Positions 1-5,366 of a stretch of DNA of 7,904 nucleotides are shown here, in pieces (positions within the stretch are counted from its first letter, which is position 1; every line of letters begins with the position of its first letter). Where the stretch lies: positions 1 through 7,904 of the forward strand of contig JAGWAA010000030.1 in the NCBI GenBank assembly GCA_018302165.1, written 5' to 3'. Source of the stretch: Candidatus Woesearchaeota archaeon (GTDB taxonomy: Archaea > Nanobdellota > Nanobdellia > SCGC-AAA011-G17 > GW2011-AR17). The notes beneath the pieces are model-generated. The model did no database searches and was not told where the DNA came from. It saw nothing but the letters and a program-made list of their open reading frames with translations. The position numbers and the translations under genes are program-made.

Positions 1-1
1 T

Positions 2-613
2 TCATTTAGCCCTTTTGTTAATTACTATGCTATAAAATTTAAGAAAAATCCTGAAGAACTTAGAATTTTAATCAAAGATTTATGGAACAAAGCTAAGGTT
101 AACAAAATTGATTCAAAAATCTTCTGGGTTGATATTGCAAAGTTCTTAGACTTGGAACCAAAAAAAGTAAAAAAGGATATTATGAATTATTTCAAATTTC
201 GTAATGATGTTTTTCGATTAATCCAAAACCTCAAAAAGAATGGATATAAATTGGCTTTGCTTACAAATCATATTGAAGATTGGTTTGAAGAAGAAATTAA
301 AAATCACAATTTAAATTCTGTTTTTGATGTTATAGTAACCTCTTATAATACAAATGATGCAAAACCAAATAAGTTTATTTACAAAAAGGTTATTACTTTA
401 TTGAAAGTAAATCCTCATGAATGTATTTTTATTGATGATCTAAAAGAGAATCTTGTTCCTGCAAAAGAATTAGGGCTAGAGACTATAAATTATAAAAGCA
501 CACTTATTTTAAAGGCTAAATTAATTTCTTTAGGTATTAGAACCTCTATCAATAGAAATCTATATAGATCCCGAAAAATTCCACACTCTAAGAATTCACA
601 CAATCTTCATTGA
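2..613 (+). CDS. HAD-superfamily hydrolase, 5' end outside the window
   Basis: The frame is open from base 2 and ends at TGA 611-613, giving 203 visible residues. HAD phosphatases use an Asp nucleophile and Mg2+ to hydrolyse small phosphorylated substrates. Three of the four family motifs are visible: motif II Thr88 (LALLTNH), motif III Lys121 (DAKPNK) and motif IV Asp145-Asp146 (FIDDLKEN). The stretch around residues 23-60, with FWVDIAKFL, fits a helical cap, so a class I (IA-like, YihX/epoxide-hydrolase-N-terminal type) member is likely. Motif I (DxD) must lie upstream of the window. A TTG at 152 is possible but would remove the cap, so I do not take it as the start. The natural fold seems to end near SLGI (residues 177-180). 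The last 21 residues, from Ile183, are encoded by a 54-bp repeat that recurs before rps19e and may be an acquired tail. The substrate is unknown. Confidence 0.8.
   Translation, partial: SFSPFVNYYAIKFKKNPEELRILIKDLWNKAKVNKIDSKIFWVDIAKFLDLEPKKVKKDIMNYFKFRNDVFRLIQNLKKNGYKLALLTNHIEDWFEEEIKNHNLNSVFDVIVTSYNTNDAKPNKFIYKKVITLLKVNPHECIFIDDLKENLVPAKELGLETINYKSTLILKAKLISLGIRTSINRNLYRSRKIPHSKNSHNLH
548..601. repeat. 54-bp direct repeat, copy 1
   Basis: This copy matches 1603-1656 at 52 of 54 positions; the mismatches are 553 (T vs C) and 567 (G vs A). It lies inside the 3' end of the HAD hydrolase gene and encodes its last residues. It contains a TATA-like string TATATAGAT at 561-569, weaker than TATATAAAT in copy 2. 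Together the copies bracket the HEPN-MNT gene pair, and similarity stops sharply on both sides. The origin (target duplication, recombination scar or captured promoter) cannot be decided from this window. Confidence 0.9.
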
Positions 614-632
614 TTTCCATTTATAACTAAAA

Positions 633-647
633 TTTTTATCCCTTTTT
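633..647 (+). terminator. possible T-rich terminator after the HAD gene
   Basis: Two T5 runs (633-637 and 643-647) follow the HAD stop codon by about 20 nt, in the 45-bp convergent gap before the HEPN gene. Archaeal termination commonly uses runs of T without a hairpin. The region is A+T-rich throughout, so the call is weak. Confidence 0.35.
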
Positions 648-658
648 AATATCTTCTA

Positions 659-1018
659 TTAATTTTCACTAGAACTTTTTGAATATTTTTCCATTTTTTG
701 AATTAATTGAGGAATTTCAATTATTGCTTCCTTTACAGTTTCAATGTCAACATCTTCACCATAGTAATTTATTCCGTTTCTTAATTTTCTGTAATGATCC
801 ATAAATTTATATCCTTTTAAGTATCCTATTGCCTCACAATATTCTCTTAATCCTTCATAAAGTTCTCTAAAGATTGATTTTAGAGTAATTTGATTAAACT
901 GGATTGTTTTTGCGGTTTCAATAGCTTGGATTGACGATTTAAAGATACTTAGAGCTCTAATCTTATTTGGCACAATTTTTTTTGCTTTTCCATTGGCTAA
1001 ACTATTTTCAAAATTCAT
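659..1018 (-). CDS. HEPN-domain protein (HepT-like), second gene of the MNT-HEPN pair
   Basis: This 119-residue, mostly alpha-helical protein has the size and layout of HEPN (higher eukaryotes and prokaryotes nucleotide-binding) proteins. In type VII toxin-antitoxin systems the HEPN partner is an RNase toxin. Helical segments cover about residues 18-67, and the C-terminal helical part carries HYRKLRNGINYYGE (residues 75-88). The usual catalytic motif is R-x(4-6)-H. Here Arg80-Asn81 is followed by Tyr85-Tyr86 and no His, so canonical RNase chemistry is doubtful, though tyrosines near this spot are the residues AMPylated in HepT. Its ATG overlaps the MNT stop codon (ATGA, 1018-1015 on the minus strand), and a GGAG ribosome-binding site at 1027-1024 is 5 nt away. 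The two genes are therefore co-transcribed and probably translationally coupled. The family call is confident; toxicity is inferred from gene order. Confidence 0.82.
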   Translation of the reverse strand: MNFENSLANGKAKKIVPNKIRALSIFKSSIQAIETAKTIQFNQITLKSIFRELYEGLREYCEAIGYLKGYKFMDHYRKLRNGINYYGEDVDIETVKEAIIEIPQLIQKMEKYSKSSSEN

Positions 1019-1545
1019 AAAATCTCCAATTCTCCAGATAGTACAATTCCATTAGATATATTATTAATTAAATTTGGATTAGATATTTTTGTTTTATTCC
1101 ATGAACTTTTGCTAAATTTATGCAAGCTTACATTTCTATTTAGATTTTTTTCATATCTTTCAAATTGGAATTCTTTATCAATATTTGAGATTAAACAAAT
1201 ATCTATATCGCTATTGTTATCATCTCTACTAAAAGCATAACTTCCAAATAAAACAATGACTGGAAAATCGTATGCTTTCTCAAGGTCTTCAATAAGATTA
1301 GAAGTTCTAATTTTTTCTAAATTATAATATAACTTTAAATTTAATCCTTTTTTTGACAAAACAAATTGATAAAAAAAATAGACTCCTTCTTTTTTTGAAG
1401 ATAAGAATCCTTCTTTGACCATTTTATTTAAGTATTGTCTAACTGTTGTATGATTAATTTTTAAAATTCTAGAAAGTTCTCTAATGCTAAACTTCCTATT
1501 TGGATCTTCAAAGAATGGTTTTAAGATTATTAATTTTTTTTCCAT
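1015..1545 (-). CDS. wHTH-nucleotidyltransferase fusion (MntA-like antitoxin and probable autorepressor)
   Basis: The 176-residue protein has two parts. Residues 1-65 form a winged helix-turn-helix (FSIRELSRILKINHTTVRQY, then a wing at KKEGVYFFYQF). Residues about 75-176 form a minimal nucleotidyltransferase (MNT) with the motif GS-x10-DxD: Gly101-Ser102, Asp113 and Asp115. I see no clear third acidic residue in the following strand (VSLHKF, 139-144). In type VII systems the MNT enzyme silences its HEPN partner by transferring AMP to a tyrosine. The gene lies first in the operon and overlaps the HEPN gene by 4 bp. A TATA-like box at 1569-1577 on the minus strand is centred 28 nt from the ATG, implying a leaderless message. 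Dyads in the promoter suggest that its own HTH represses it. The molecular reaction is inferred from family knowledge. Confidence 0.85.
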   Translation of the reverse strand: MEKKLIILKPFFEDPNRKFSIRELSRILKINHTTVRQYLNKMVKEGFLSSKKEGVYFFYQFVLSKKGLNLKLYYNLEKIRTSNLIEDLEKAYDFPVIVLFGSYAFSRDDNNSDIDICLISNIDKEFQFERYEKNLNRNVSLHKFSKSSWNKTKISNPNLINNISNGIVLSGELEIL

Positions 1546-1586
1546 TTGGAAATATATACTTCCACATGTTTATAAATCTTTCCAAA
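1545..1586 (-). promoter_or_regulatory. MNT-HEPN promoter with nested inverted repeats (probable operator)
   Basis: A TATA-like box TTTATAAAT (1569-1577 as read on plus) is centred 28 nt before the MNT ATG on the minus strand. Between it and the start codon lies an 18-bp dyad (1547-1564: TGGAA-A-TATATA-C-TTCCA), symmetric except for one base pair. A second pair of 8-bp arms, TTTGGAAA (1545-1552) and TTTCCAAA (1579-1586), flanks the TATA box, with centres 34 bp apart, about three helical turns. A protein bound here would block transcription initiation. The wHTH of the MNT protein is the obvious candidate. Confidence 0.6.
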
Positions 1587-1602
1587 CCCCATTCATTTGG
1601 AG

Positions 1603-1656
1603 ATCAACAGAAATCTATATAAATCCCGAAAAATTCCACACTCTAAGAATTCACAC
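1603..1656. repeat. 54-bp direct repeat, copy 2, carrying the rps19e promoter
   Basis: This partner of the copy at 548-601 has 52 of 54 identical bases, at an offset of 1055 bp. It lies between the MNT promoter and rps19e. It contains the best TATA-like box upstream of the ribosomal operon (1616-1624), so part of the repeat is probably functional promoter DNA. The segment between the copies, 602-1602 (1001 bp), holds just the MNT-HEPN operon and its control region. Confidence 0.9.
1616..1624 (+). promoter_or_regulatory. TATA-like box of the ribosomal-protein operon
   Basis: TATATAAAT is a strong archaeal TATA-like match. Transcription would begin roughly 25 nt downstream (near 1645), giving a leader of about 40 nt before the rps19e ATG at 1687. 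The box sits inside repeat copy 2. In copy 1 the same position reads TATATAGAT. Confidence 0.6.
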
Positions 1657-1686
1657 TAAAACACTGAATTCAAACAAAATACAAAA

Positions 1687-2151
1687 ATGGCAACAATTCA
1701 CGATATAAATGCTTCAGATTTGATTAAAAAAGCTGGAAATGAACTTAAAAAGTCTAGTAAGGTTCAAATTCCGGAATGGGCACAAGTTGTTAAAACTAGT
1801 CCAGCACACGAAAGAGTTCCAACAGAAAAAGATTGGTGGCAAATGAGAGCTGCTTCTATTCTAAGAAAAATTTATCTTATGGGTCCAATTGGAGTTGAAA
1901 AATTAAGAACATTTTATGGTAAAAAGAAAAATAGAGGAGTAAAACCTGAAAGATTCAAAAAAGGTTCAGGAAAAATAATCAGAGTTATATTACAACAATT
2001 AGAGGCTGATGGCTTCGTAAGAAGTACAGAAAAAGGTACTAGGAAAGGTAAGATTGTTACACCAAAAGGTCAATCCTTCCTAGATAATATTGTGAGAAAA
2101 AATGGATCTGGAGGAGCTAAAAAAACAGAGACTTCAAGAGCTGCAGAATGA
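1687..2151 (+). CDS. rps19e: 30S ribosomal protein S19e
   Basis: This 154-residue archaeal/eukaryal small-subunit protein belongs to the S19e family, which is absent from bacteria; in eukaryotes it is needed for 40S maturation. Family blocks are visible in order: IPEWAQVVKTSPAHER (28-43), DWWQMRAASILRKIY (49-63), GPIGVEKLR (67-75), a basic loop KKKNRGVKPERFKKGSG (79-95) and the helix IIRVILQQLEADGFV (97-111). ATG 1687 is chosen because residue 2 onward (ATIHDI) matches the usual N-terminus. It is the first gene of the rps19e - pdcd5 - rpl39e - rpl31e operon. Residues 139-154, a Gly/Lys/Ala/Glu-rich tail, are encoded in DNA shared with the next gene in another frame. Confidence 0.97.
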   Translation: MATIHDINASDLIKKAGNELKKSSKVQIPEWAQVVKTSPAHERVPTEKDWWQMRAASILRKIYLMGPIGVEKLRTFYGKKKNRGVKPERFKKGSGKIIRVILQQLEADGFVRSTEKGTRKGKIVTPKGQSFLDNIVRKNGSGGAKKTETSRAAE

Positions 2152-2419
2152 ATTGTACCAAAAACAATTTGAACAGCAGTCTCAAGTCCAACAGCAGGTT
2201 GATCAGCTTGAGTTATTAGTCAAACAATATATGACTCCAGAAGCGATTAATCGTTACGGAACTTTAAAGTCTGTCCACCAAGAAAAAGCCATTCAATCAT
2301 TAGTAATATTAACACAATTGATTCAACAAGGAAAAATCAAAGAAAAAATAACTGATGAACAATACAAATCCTTGTTATCAAGAATGACCGAAAAAAAAGA
2401 AATCAGGATAAAAAAATGA
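2102..2419 (+). CDS. PDCD5-family (TFAR19-related) DNA-binding protein
   Basis: The 105-residue protein matches the archaeal PDCD5 family of small helical nucleic-acid-binding proteins, whose cellular role in archaea is not settled. The N-terminal helix (MDLEELKKQRLQELQ) is typical. It is followed by a Gln-rich stretch (15-38) and the core LVKQYMTPEAINRYGTLKSV, then QEKAIQSLVILTQLIQQGKI and a basic tail. The ATG at 2102 lies 50 bp inside rps19e in a different frame. Starting later would remove the conserved first helix, and GTGAG at 2092-2096 sits 5 nt upstream as a plausible ribosome-binding site. The stop codon overlaps the rpl39e start (ATGA). The family call is firm, and the neighbourhood with S19e and L39e is standard for archaea. 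Confidence 0.93.
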   Translation: MDLEELKKQRLQELQNELYQKQFEQQSQVQQQVDQLELLVKQYMTPEAINRYGTLKSVHQEKAIQSLVILTQLIQQGKIKEKITDEQYKSLLSRMTEKKEIRIKK

Positions 2420-2589
2420 CAAGATATCAACATTTGGCAAAGAAATTACGTTTAGCTAAGCGACTACGCCAAACACGATGGGCACCATTCTGGGCAATTC
2501 CTAGAACATTTGGAAAAGGCAGAAGAATCCATCCAGGAAGATTAACTACAATAAAAAGAAATTGGAGAAGAATAAAAACTAAAGCTTAA
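2416..2589 (+). CDS. rpl39e: 50S ribosomal protein L39e
   Basis: This very small basic protein (57 residues) lies in the wall of the ribosomal exit tunnel in archaea and eukaryotes. The N-terminal LAKKLRLAKRLRQTRWAPFW (7-26) and the C-terminal NWRRIKTK (49-56) match the two ends of the family. The usual length is about 51 residues. The extra residues fall in the middle (around TFGKGRRIHPGRLTTI, 31-46), so the central tunnel-lining stretch differs from the norm. Its ATG overlaps the PDCD5-like stop by 4 bp (2416-2419), with a weak AGGA at 2405-2408. rpl31e follows after 2 nt, so the four genes should be one transcript. Confidence 0.95.
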   Translation: MTRYQHLAKKLRLAKRLRQTRWAPFWAIPRTFGKGRRIHPGRLTTIKRNWRRIKTKA

Positions 2590-2591
2590 AC

Positions 2592-3110
2592 ATGGAACGA
2601 ACTTACATAATCCCACTGAGAAAGGAATGGCTAAAGGTCCCTATTTATAAGAGAACTAAAAAAGCTGTTACAGCTACTAAACAATTTTTAGTCAAACATA
2701 TGAAAGTTAAGAATATTAAATTAGGTAGACATTTGAATATGAAAATTTTCGAACAAGGCTATAGACATCCACCTCATAAGGTTGAAGTTTCTGCTGAATT
2801 AATCAAAGACAAAGAAGGCGATTATATTTATGCTGAATTAGTTGGTGTGAAAAAAGAAGTTTTGAAAAAAGAAAAAGTTGTTAAAAAAGAAGGCTTAGCT
2901 GGAAAGATTGAAGAATTAGCTTCAAAAACAACTGGCCAAAAAACTGAAGAGAAAAAAGAACAAGAAAAAATATTGAGAGAAGAAACAACTAAAACTGAAA
3001 AACACGCTCAAGTTTCTGCAGAAAAAATTAAAGCCCAAGATGAAGGTGCTAAACACCACGAGAAAACAATTATTTCTGAAACTAATAAACAAAATAGAAA
3101 GAAACAATAA
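2592..3110 (+). CDS. rpl31e: 50S ribosomal protein L31e with a long charged C-terminal extension
   Basis: Residues 1-86 are a complete L31e, a large-subunit protein near the tunnel exit: RTYIIPLRKEWLKVP (3-17), the helix RTKKAVTATKQFLVKHMKVK (21-40), IKLGRHLNMKIFEQG (42-56), PPHKVEV (60-66) and YIYAELVGV (78-86). Residues 87-172 are a Lys/Glu/Gln-rich, low-complexity, probably disordered or helical tail with no recognised domain. Ordinary archaeal L31e is about 90 residues, so the gene is almost twice the usual length. There is no stop codon or frameshift at the junction. It is the last gene of the operon, followed at once by T7. Confidence 0.95.
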   Translation: MERTYIIPLRKEWLKVPIYKRTKKAVTATKQFLVKHMKVKNIKLGRHLNMKIFEQGYRHPPHKVEVSAELIKDKEGDYIYAELVGVKKEVLKKEKVVKKEGLAGKIEELASKTTGQKTEEKKEQEKILREETTKTEKHAQVSAEKIKAQDEGAKHHEKTIISETNKQNRKKQ

Positions 3111-3117
3111 TTTTTTT
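3111..3117 (+). terminator. T7 run directly after rpl31e
   Basis: Seven consecutive T directly follow the rpl31e stop codon, the pattern of archaeal intrinsic termination. A new promoter for the following gene appears within about 30 bp, which supports the end of an operon here. Confidence 0.5.
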
Positions 3118-3140
3118 AATTATCTAAACTTTTACAAAGT

Positions 3141-3149
3141 TTTTTAAAT
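3141..3149 (+). promoter_or_regulatory. TATA-like box of the bPH2 gene
   Basis: TTTTTAAAT is centred about 28 nt before the ATG at 3173, the spacing expected for a leaderless archaeal transcript. The other in-frame ATG (3155) is only about 10 nt from the box and would lie upstream of the predicted transcript start. This decides the start in favour of 3173. Confidence 0.5.
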
Positions 3150-3172
3150 TCATTATGTATTTAATCTTAATA

Positions 3173-3691
3173 ATGAATAAATTACATCCTGGAGCAAAAT
3201 GGAAATTTCGTGTTAGAAGTTTTTTATTATTTGGCCTTTTGGGAATAATTATTGCTTTATGGATTATTTCTCCTCTTATAGGTTTATTACTGAGTTTTGT
3301 TAGTCTCACTTGGGATTCAATTCTAAGAATAATTTTATTTTCATTATTAGGCTATTTAATCTTGGTTATTATAGCTAGTGAAATATATTCAAGGATGTTT
3401 TATAATAATTGGTTTTATGAATTTACAGCATCTGAGCTAAAACTAGAAAGGGGAATTATCTGGAAAAAATATAGTCATATTCCCTATGGTCGGATACAAA
3501 ATATAGAACTTCATAGAGGAGTAATAGCAAGAATGTTGGGATTTTCAACAATCTTAGTTCAGACTGCTGGTTCTTCTGGCAATGTAAGGGCAGAAGGAAA
3601 TATTCCTGCTGTTGAATTAAATGAAGCAGATAAAATTAGAAAATTCTTAATGAAAAAAATTACAAGTACAAAAAGAAAAAAAGATTTATGA
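3173..3691 (+). CDS. membrane protein with bacterial PH-like domain (bPH2, YdbS/YdbT-like)
   Basis: The 172-residue protein has a short basic N-terminus (KLHPGAKWKFRVR), two hydrophobic membrane spans (about 17-43 and 50-70), and a cytoplasmic bPH2 domain from about 80 to 162. The domain shows the family signature IPYGRIQNIELHRG (103-116), then LGFSTILVQTAG (122-133) and a final helix (ADKIRKFLMKK, 152-162). These proteins are envelope-associated, and their biochemical role is not established. I start at 3173 because of the promoter position; the in-frame ATG at 3155 would add six residues. The last six bases overlap the convergent HD gene (3686-3691). It appears to be its own transcription unit. 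Confidence 0.85.
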   Translation: MNKLHPGAKWKFRVRSFLLFGLLGIIIALWIISPLIGLLLSFVSLTWDSILRIILFSLLGYLILVIIASEIYSRMFYNNWFYEFTASELKLERGIIWKKYSHIPYGRIQNIELHRGVIARMLGFSTILVQTAGSSGNVRAEGNIPAVELNEADKIRKFLMKKITSTKRKKDL

Positions 3692-4333
3692 ATTAATTTC
3701 TTTCTTTGCATGTTCTAAAAATTCTTGTAAAACTTTTGTTCTTTCTTCAGCAATTATTCTTGCTGTTTCAGTATTCATTCTATCTTTAGCAATTAACAAT
3801 CTATTAAAAAACAAATCTAATGCATATGCTAAACTATTTGGTTCTCTACTTTCACAAAAAGGATCATCATTATTATAAAATTCTCTCTTCATAATCCCAG
3901 TATAACAAAAAGTTCTCATAATTCCTATAACCCCAGTAATCTCTAATTTATCTGCATCCTGAAGAATTTTTGATTCAATTTTATTTGGTTTAATTCCATT
4001 ACTAAATGAATGCTCTATAATTGCTTCTTCTACTCTTAATATAATCTTTTCATCATAATTCAAATCTTCTAAAATCTTTCTTGCAACAATTGCACTATCC
4101 TTGGCTGAATCTTTTGATTTTTCAGAATGTTTTGGATATACAACCGCATCATGCAATAAAGCTGCAGGTACAATTACTTCTAAATCTCCACCCTCTATCA
4201 AAGCAATCTCTTCTGCATTCTTCAAAACTCTCAAAGCATGGTTAATATCATGTGCCGGATCTTCTTTTGACAAAGTTTTTTTTGCTATTTCAATCAGTTT
4301 TTGTTTCATTTTATTAATTAAGGCTTTATTCAT
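3686..4333 (-). CDS. HD-domain metal-dependent phosphohydrolase
   Basis: This 215-residue single-domain HD protein resembles the YedJ-type predicted hydrolases. HD enzymes bind one or two divalent metals and cleave phosphate esters, often of nucleotides. Candidate metal ligands are His32 (DPAHDINHALRV, 25-36), His61-Asp62 (ALLHDAV), His108 (IIEHSFSNG) and Asp126 (LQDADKLE). The C-terminal half (150-185) contains the FxxNDDPFCESREPNSLAYALD segment typical of this subgroup. The start at 4333 keeps a short lysine-rich helix; Met9 is an alternative. It faces the Lrp-like gene across an 84-bp divergent region with an inverted repeat, so it may be a target of that regulator. The substrate cannot be told from sequence. 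Confidence 0.88.
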   Translation of the reverse strand: MNKALINKMKQKLIEIAKKTLSKEDPAHDINHALRVLKNAEEIALIEGGDLEVIVPAALLHDAVVYPKHSEKSKDSAKDSAIVARKILEDLNYDEKIILRVEEAIIEHSFSNGIKPNKIESKILQDADKLEITGVIGIMRTFCYTGIMKREFYNNDDPFCESREPNSLAYALDLFFNRLLIAKDRMNTETARIIAEERTKVLQEFLEHAKKEINS

Positions 4334-4351
4334 ATATTTTAACTTATTCCT

Positions 4352-4410
4352 CTAAAAAGTAGATAAAACTACATTTAATAGAAAGATATTTAAATAATCT
4401 CTACTTTTAG
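4352..4410. promoter_or_regulatory. inverted repeat in the divergent HD / Lrp promoter region
   Basis: CTAAAAAGTAGA (4352-4363) and TCTACTTTTAG (4400-4410) are reverse complements except for one missing T. The left arm lies about 20-30 nt before the HD start and overlaps its likely promoter. The right arm lies between the Lrp-gene TATA box and its ATG. A protein bridging both arms could control both genes. A shorter dyad, GTAG-6 nt-CTAC (4359-4372), overlaps the left arm. Lrp-family proteins often bind such symmetric sites in their own promoters. Confidence 0.5.
4387..4396 (+). promoter_or_regulatory. TATA-like box of the Lrp-like gene
   Basis: TATTTAAATA is a perfect 10-bp palindrome centred about 26 nt before the ATG at 4418. 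This is the spacing for a leaderless archaeal mRNA. No ribosome-binding site lies before the ATG, which agrees. Confidence 0.6.
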
Positions 4411-4417
4411 CTTAAAT

Positions 4418-5350
4418 ATGGTCCTAACATCCTCTGAAAAAAAAGTATTAACATTATTAGAACAAGATGCTAGAACTCCTGCAACAAAGATTGCAAAACA
4501 AACAAATCTCTCAACAGAGGGAGTAATCAAAATAATAAAACGTTTAGAGGATTCCAAGATTATTCAAAGGTTTAATACAAAAATTAACTATTCTAAGGTA
4601 GGTTATTCATTATATCCTGTGCATATAAAACTTATAAAAATGAACCCTGAAGTTATTTTAAGAATAAAATCATCTATAACAAAATATCCTTCATGTACTT
4701 GGTATAAATTTTGTGAAGGAGAGTATGATCTTTTATTAAGTTTCAAAATTAAAGATTCTAATGGAAAGAAAGAAATGTATTCTTTTCTTAATGAAATATC
4801 AGATAATATTTTAGAAAAAGAAATTTCTATAGTTTTATTCGCATTTGAAATAGGCAAATCATTTACAGAAAAAAAACAAAATAAAACTTTTTATACTTTT
4901 GATTATAAACAAGAAAAAGTAATCCTAAAAAAAGAAGAAGAAAATCTAATCAATTTATTAAAGAAAAATTCTAGAGAATCCATTCTTTCTTTATCCAAAA
5001 AATTAAATCTCAGCCCACAAATAGTCTCCAAAAAAATAAAATATTTACAAAAAGAAAATATAATCTCTGGGTTTAAAACATCAATTAATACTTCAAAACT
5101 CGATTATCAGCCTTGTTTTGCATTTATGACTCTTTCAAAATATACTGAGGAAGAAATAAAATTATTAATAAATTATTGTCAACACGCTTCTGGGATAAAT
5201 TATTTAGTTAGACAAATTGGAAAATATGACTTAGAACTAACAATTGATGCTCAGAATATTAATTATTTTTATGAAATAATAGACTCATTAAGAAAAAAAT
5301 TTCAAATAATTAGTAAGATTTCAACAGTAATTACTAAACAAAATGCTTAA
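4418..5350 (+). CDS. Lrp/AsnC-like regulator with two tandem HTH+RAM-like units
   Basis: The 310-residue protein is an internal duplication. Unit 1 has a winged HTH (11-55: LTLLEQDARTPATKIAKQTN, then VIKIIKRLEDSKII) and a RAM-like region ending near 147. Unit 2 has an HTH (178-220: INLLKKNSRESILSLSKKLN, then KIKYLQKENIISGF) and a second RAM-like region (230-305). Each RAM part carries the short AsnC-type signature GEYDLLLSF (101-109) or GKYDLELTI (268-276). Classical Lrp proteins are about 150 residues with one unit, so one chain here resembles a dimer. It probably regulates transcription, including its own promoter and the divergent HD gene. Its end overlaps or closely precedes cbf5, so the two are likely co-transcribed. 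The effector is unknown. Confidence 0.85.
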   Translation: MVLTSSEKKVLTLLEQDARTPATKIAKQTNLSTEGVIKIIKRLEDSKIIQRFNTKINYSKVGYSLYPVHIKLIKMNPEVILRIKSSITKYPSCTWYKFCEGEYDLLLSFKIKDSNGKKEMYSFLNEISDNILEKEISIVLFAFEIGKSFTEKKQNKTFYTFDYKQEKVILKKEEENLINLLKKNSRESILSLSKKLNLSPQIVSKKIKYLQKENIISGFKTSINTSKLDYQPCFAFMTLSKYTEEEIKLLINYCQHASGINYLVRQIGKYDLELTIDAQNINYFYEIIDSLRKKFQIISKISTVITKQNA

Positions 5351-5366
5351 AAGAGAGTATAAAACC

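Noticed and set aside
602..1602. Repeat-bracketed segment as a classical transposon
   Set aside because: I found no transposase, no integrase and no terminal inverted repeats at the inner edges. A 54-bp duplication is much longer than usual target duplications.
1484..1708. Plus-strand open frame over the MNT 5' end and rps19e leader
   Set aside because: It is antisense to the HTH of the MNT gene, runs through the promoter and repeat copy 2, and its product resembles no family.
3155..3172. ATG 3155 as the start of the bPH2 protein
   Set aside because: It lies only about 10 nt after the centre of the TATA-like box, upstream of the predicted transcript start. ATG 3173 has the right spacing.
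2922..3309. Two minus-strand open frames of about 61 codons opposite the L31e tail and the bPH2 start
   Set aside because: They are antisense to well supported genes. The first is a Phe-rich product of A-rich sense codons. No promoter or ribosome-binding signal was seen.
4101..4355. Plus-strand open frame opposite the HD gene
   Set aside because: It is antisense to conserved HD-domain codons, including the HD motif, and its composition does not look like a protein family.
4603..4857. Minus-strand open frame opposite the first Lrp-like unit
   Set aside because: It lies wholly antisense to a recognisable HTH-RAM gene and has no independent support.
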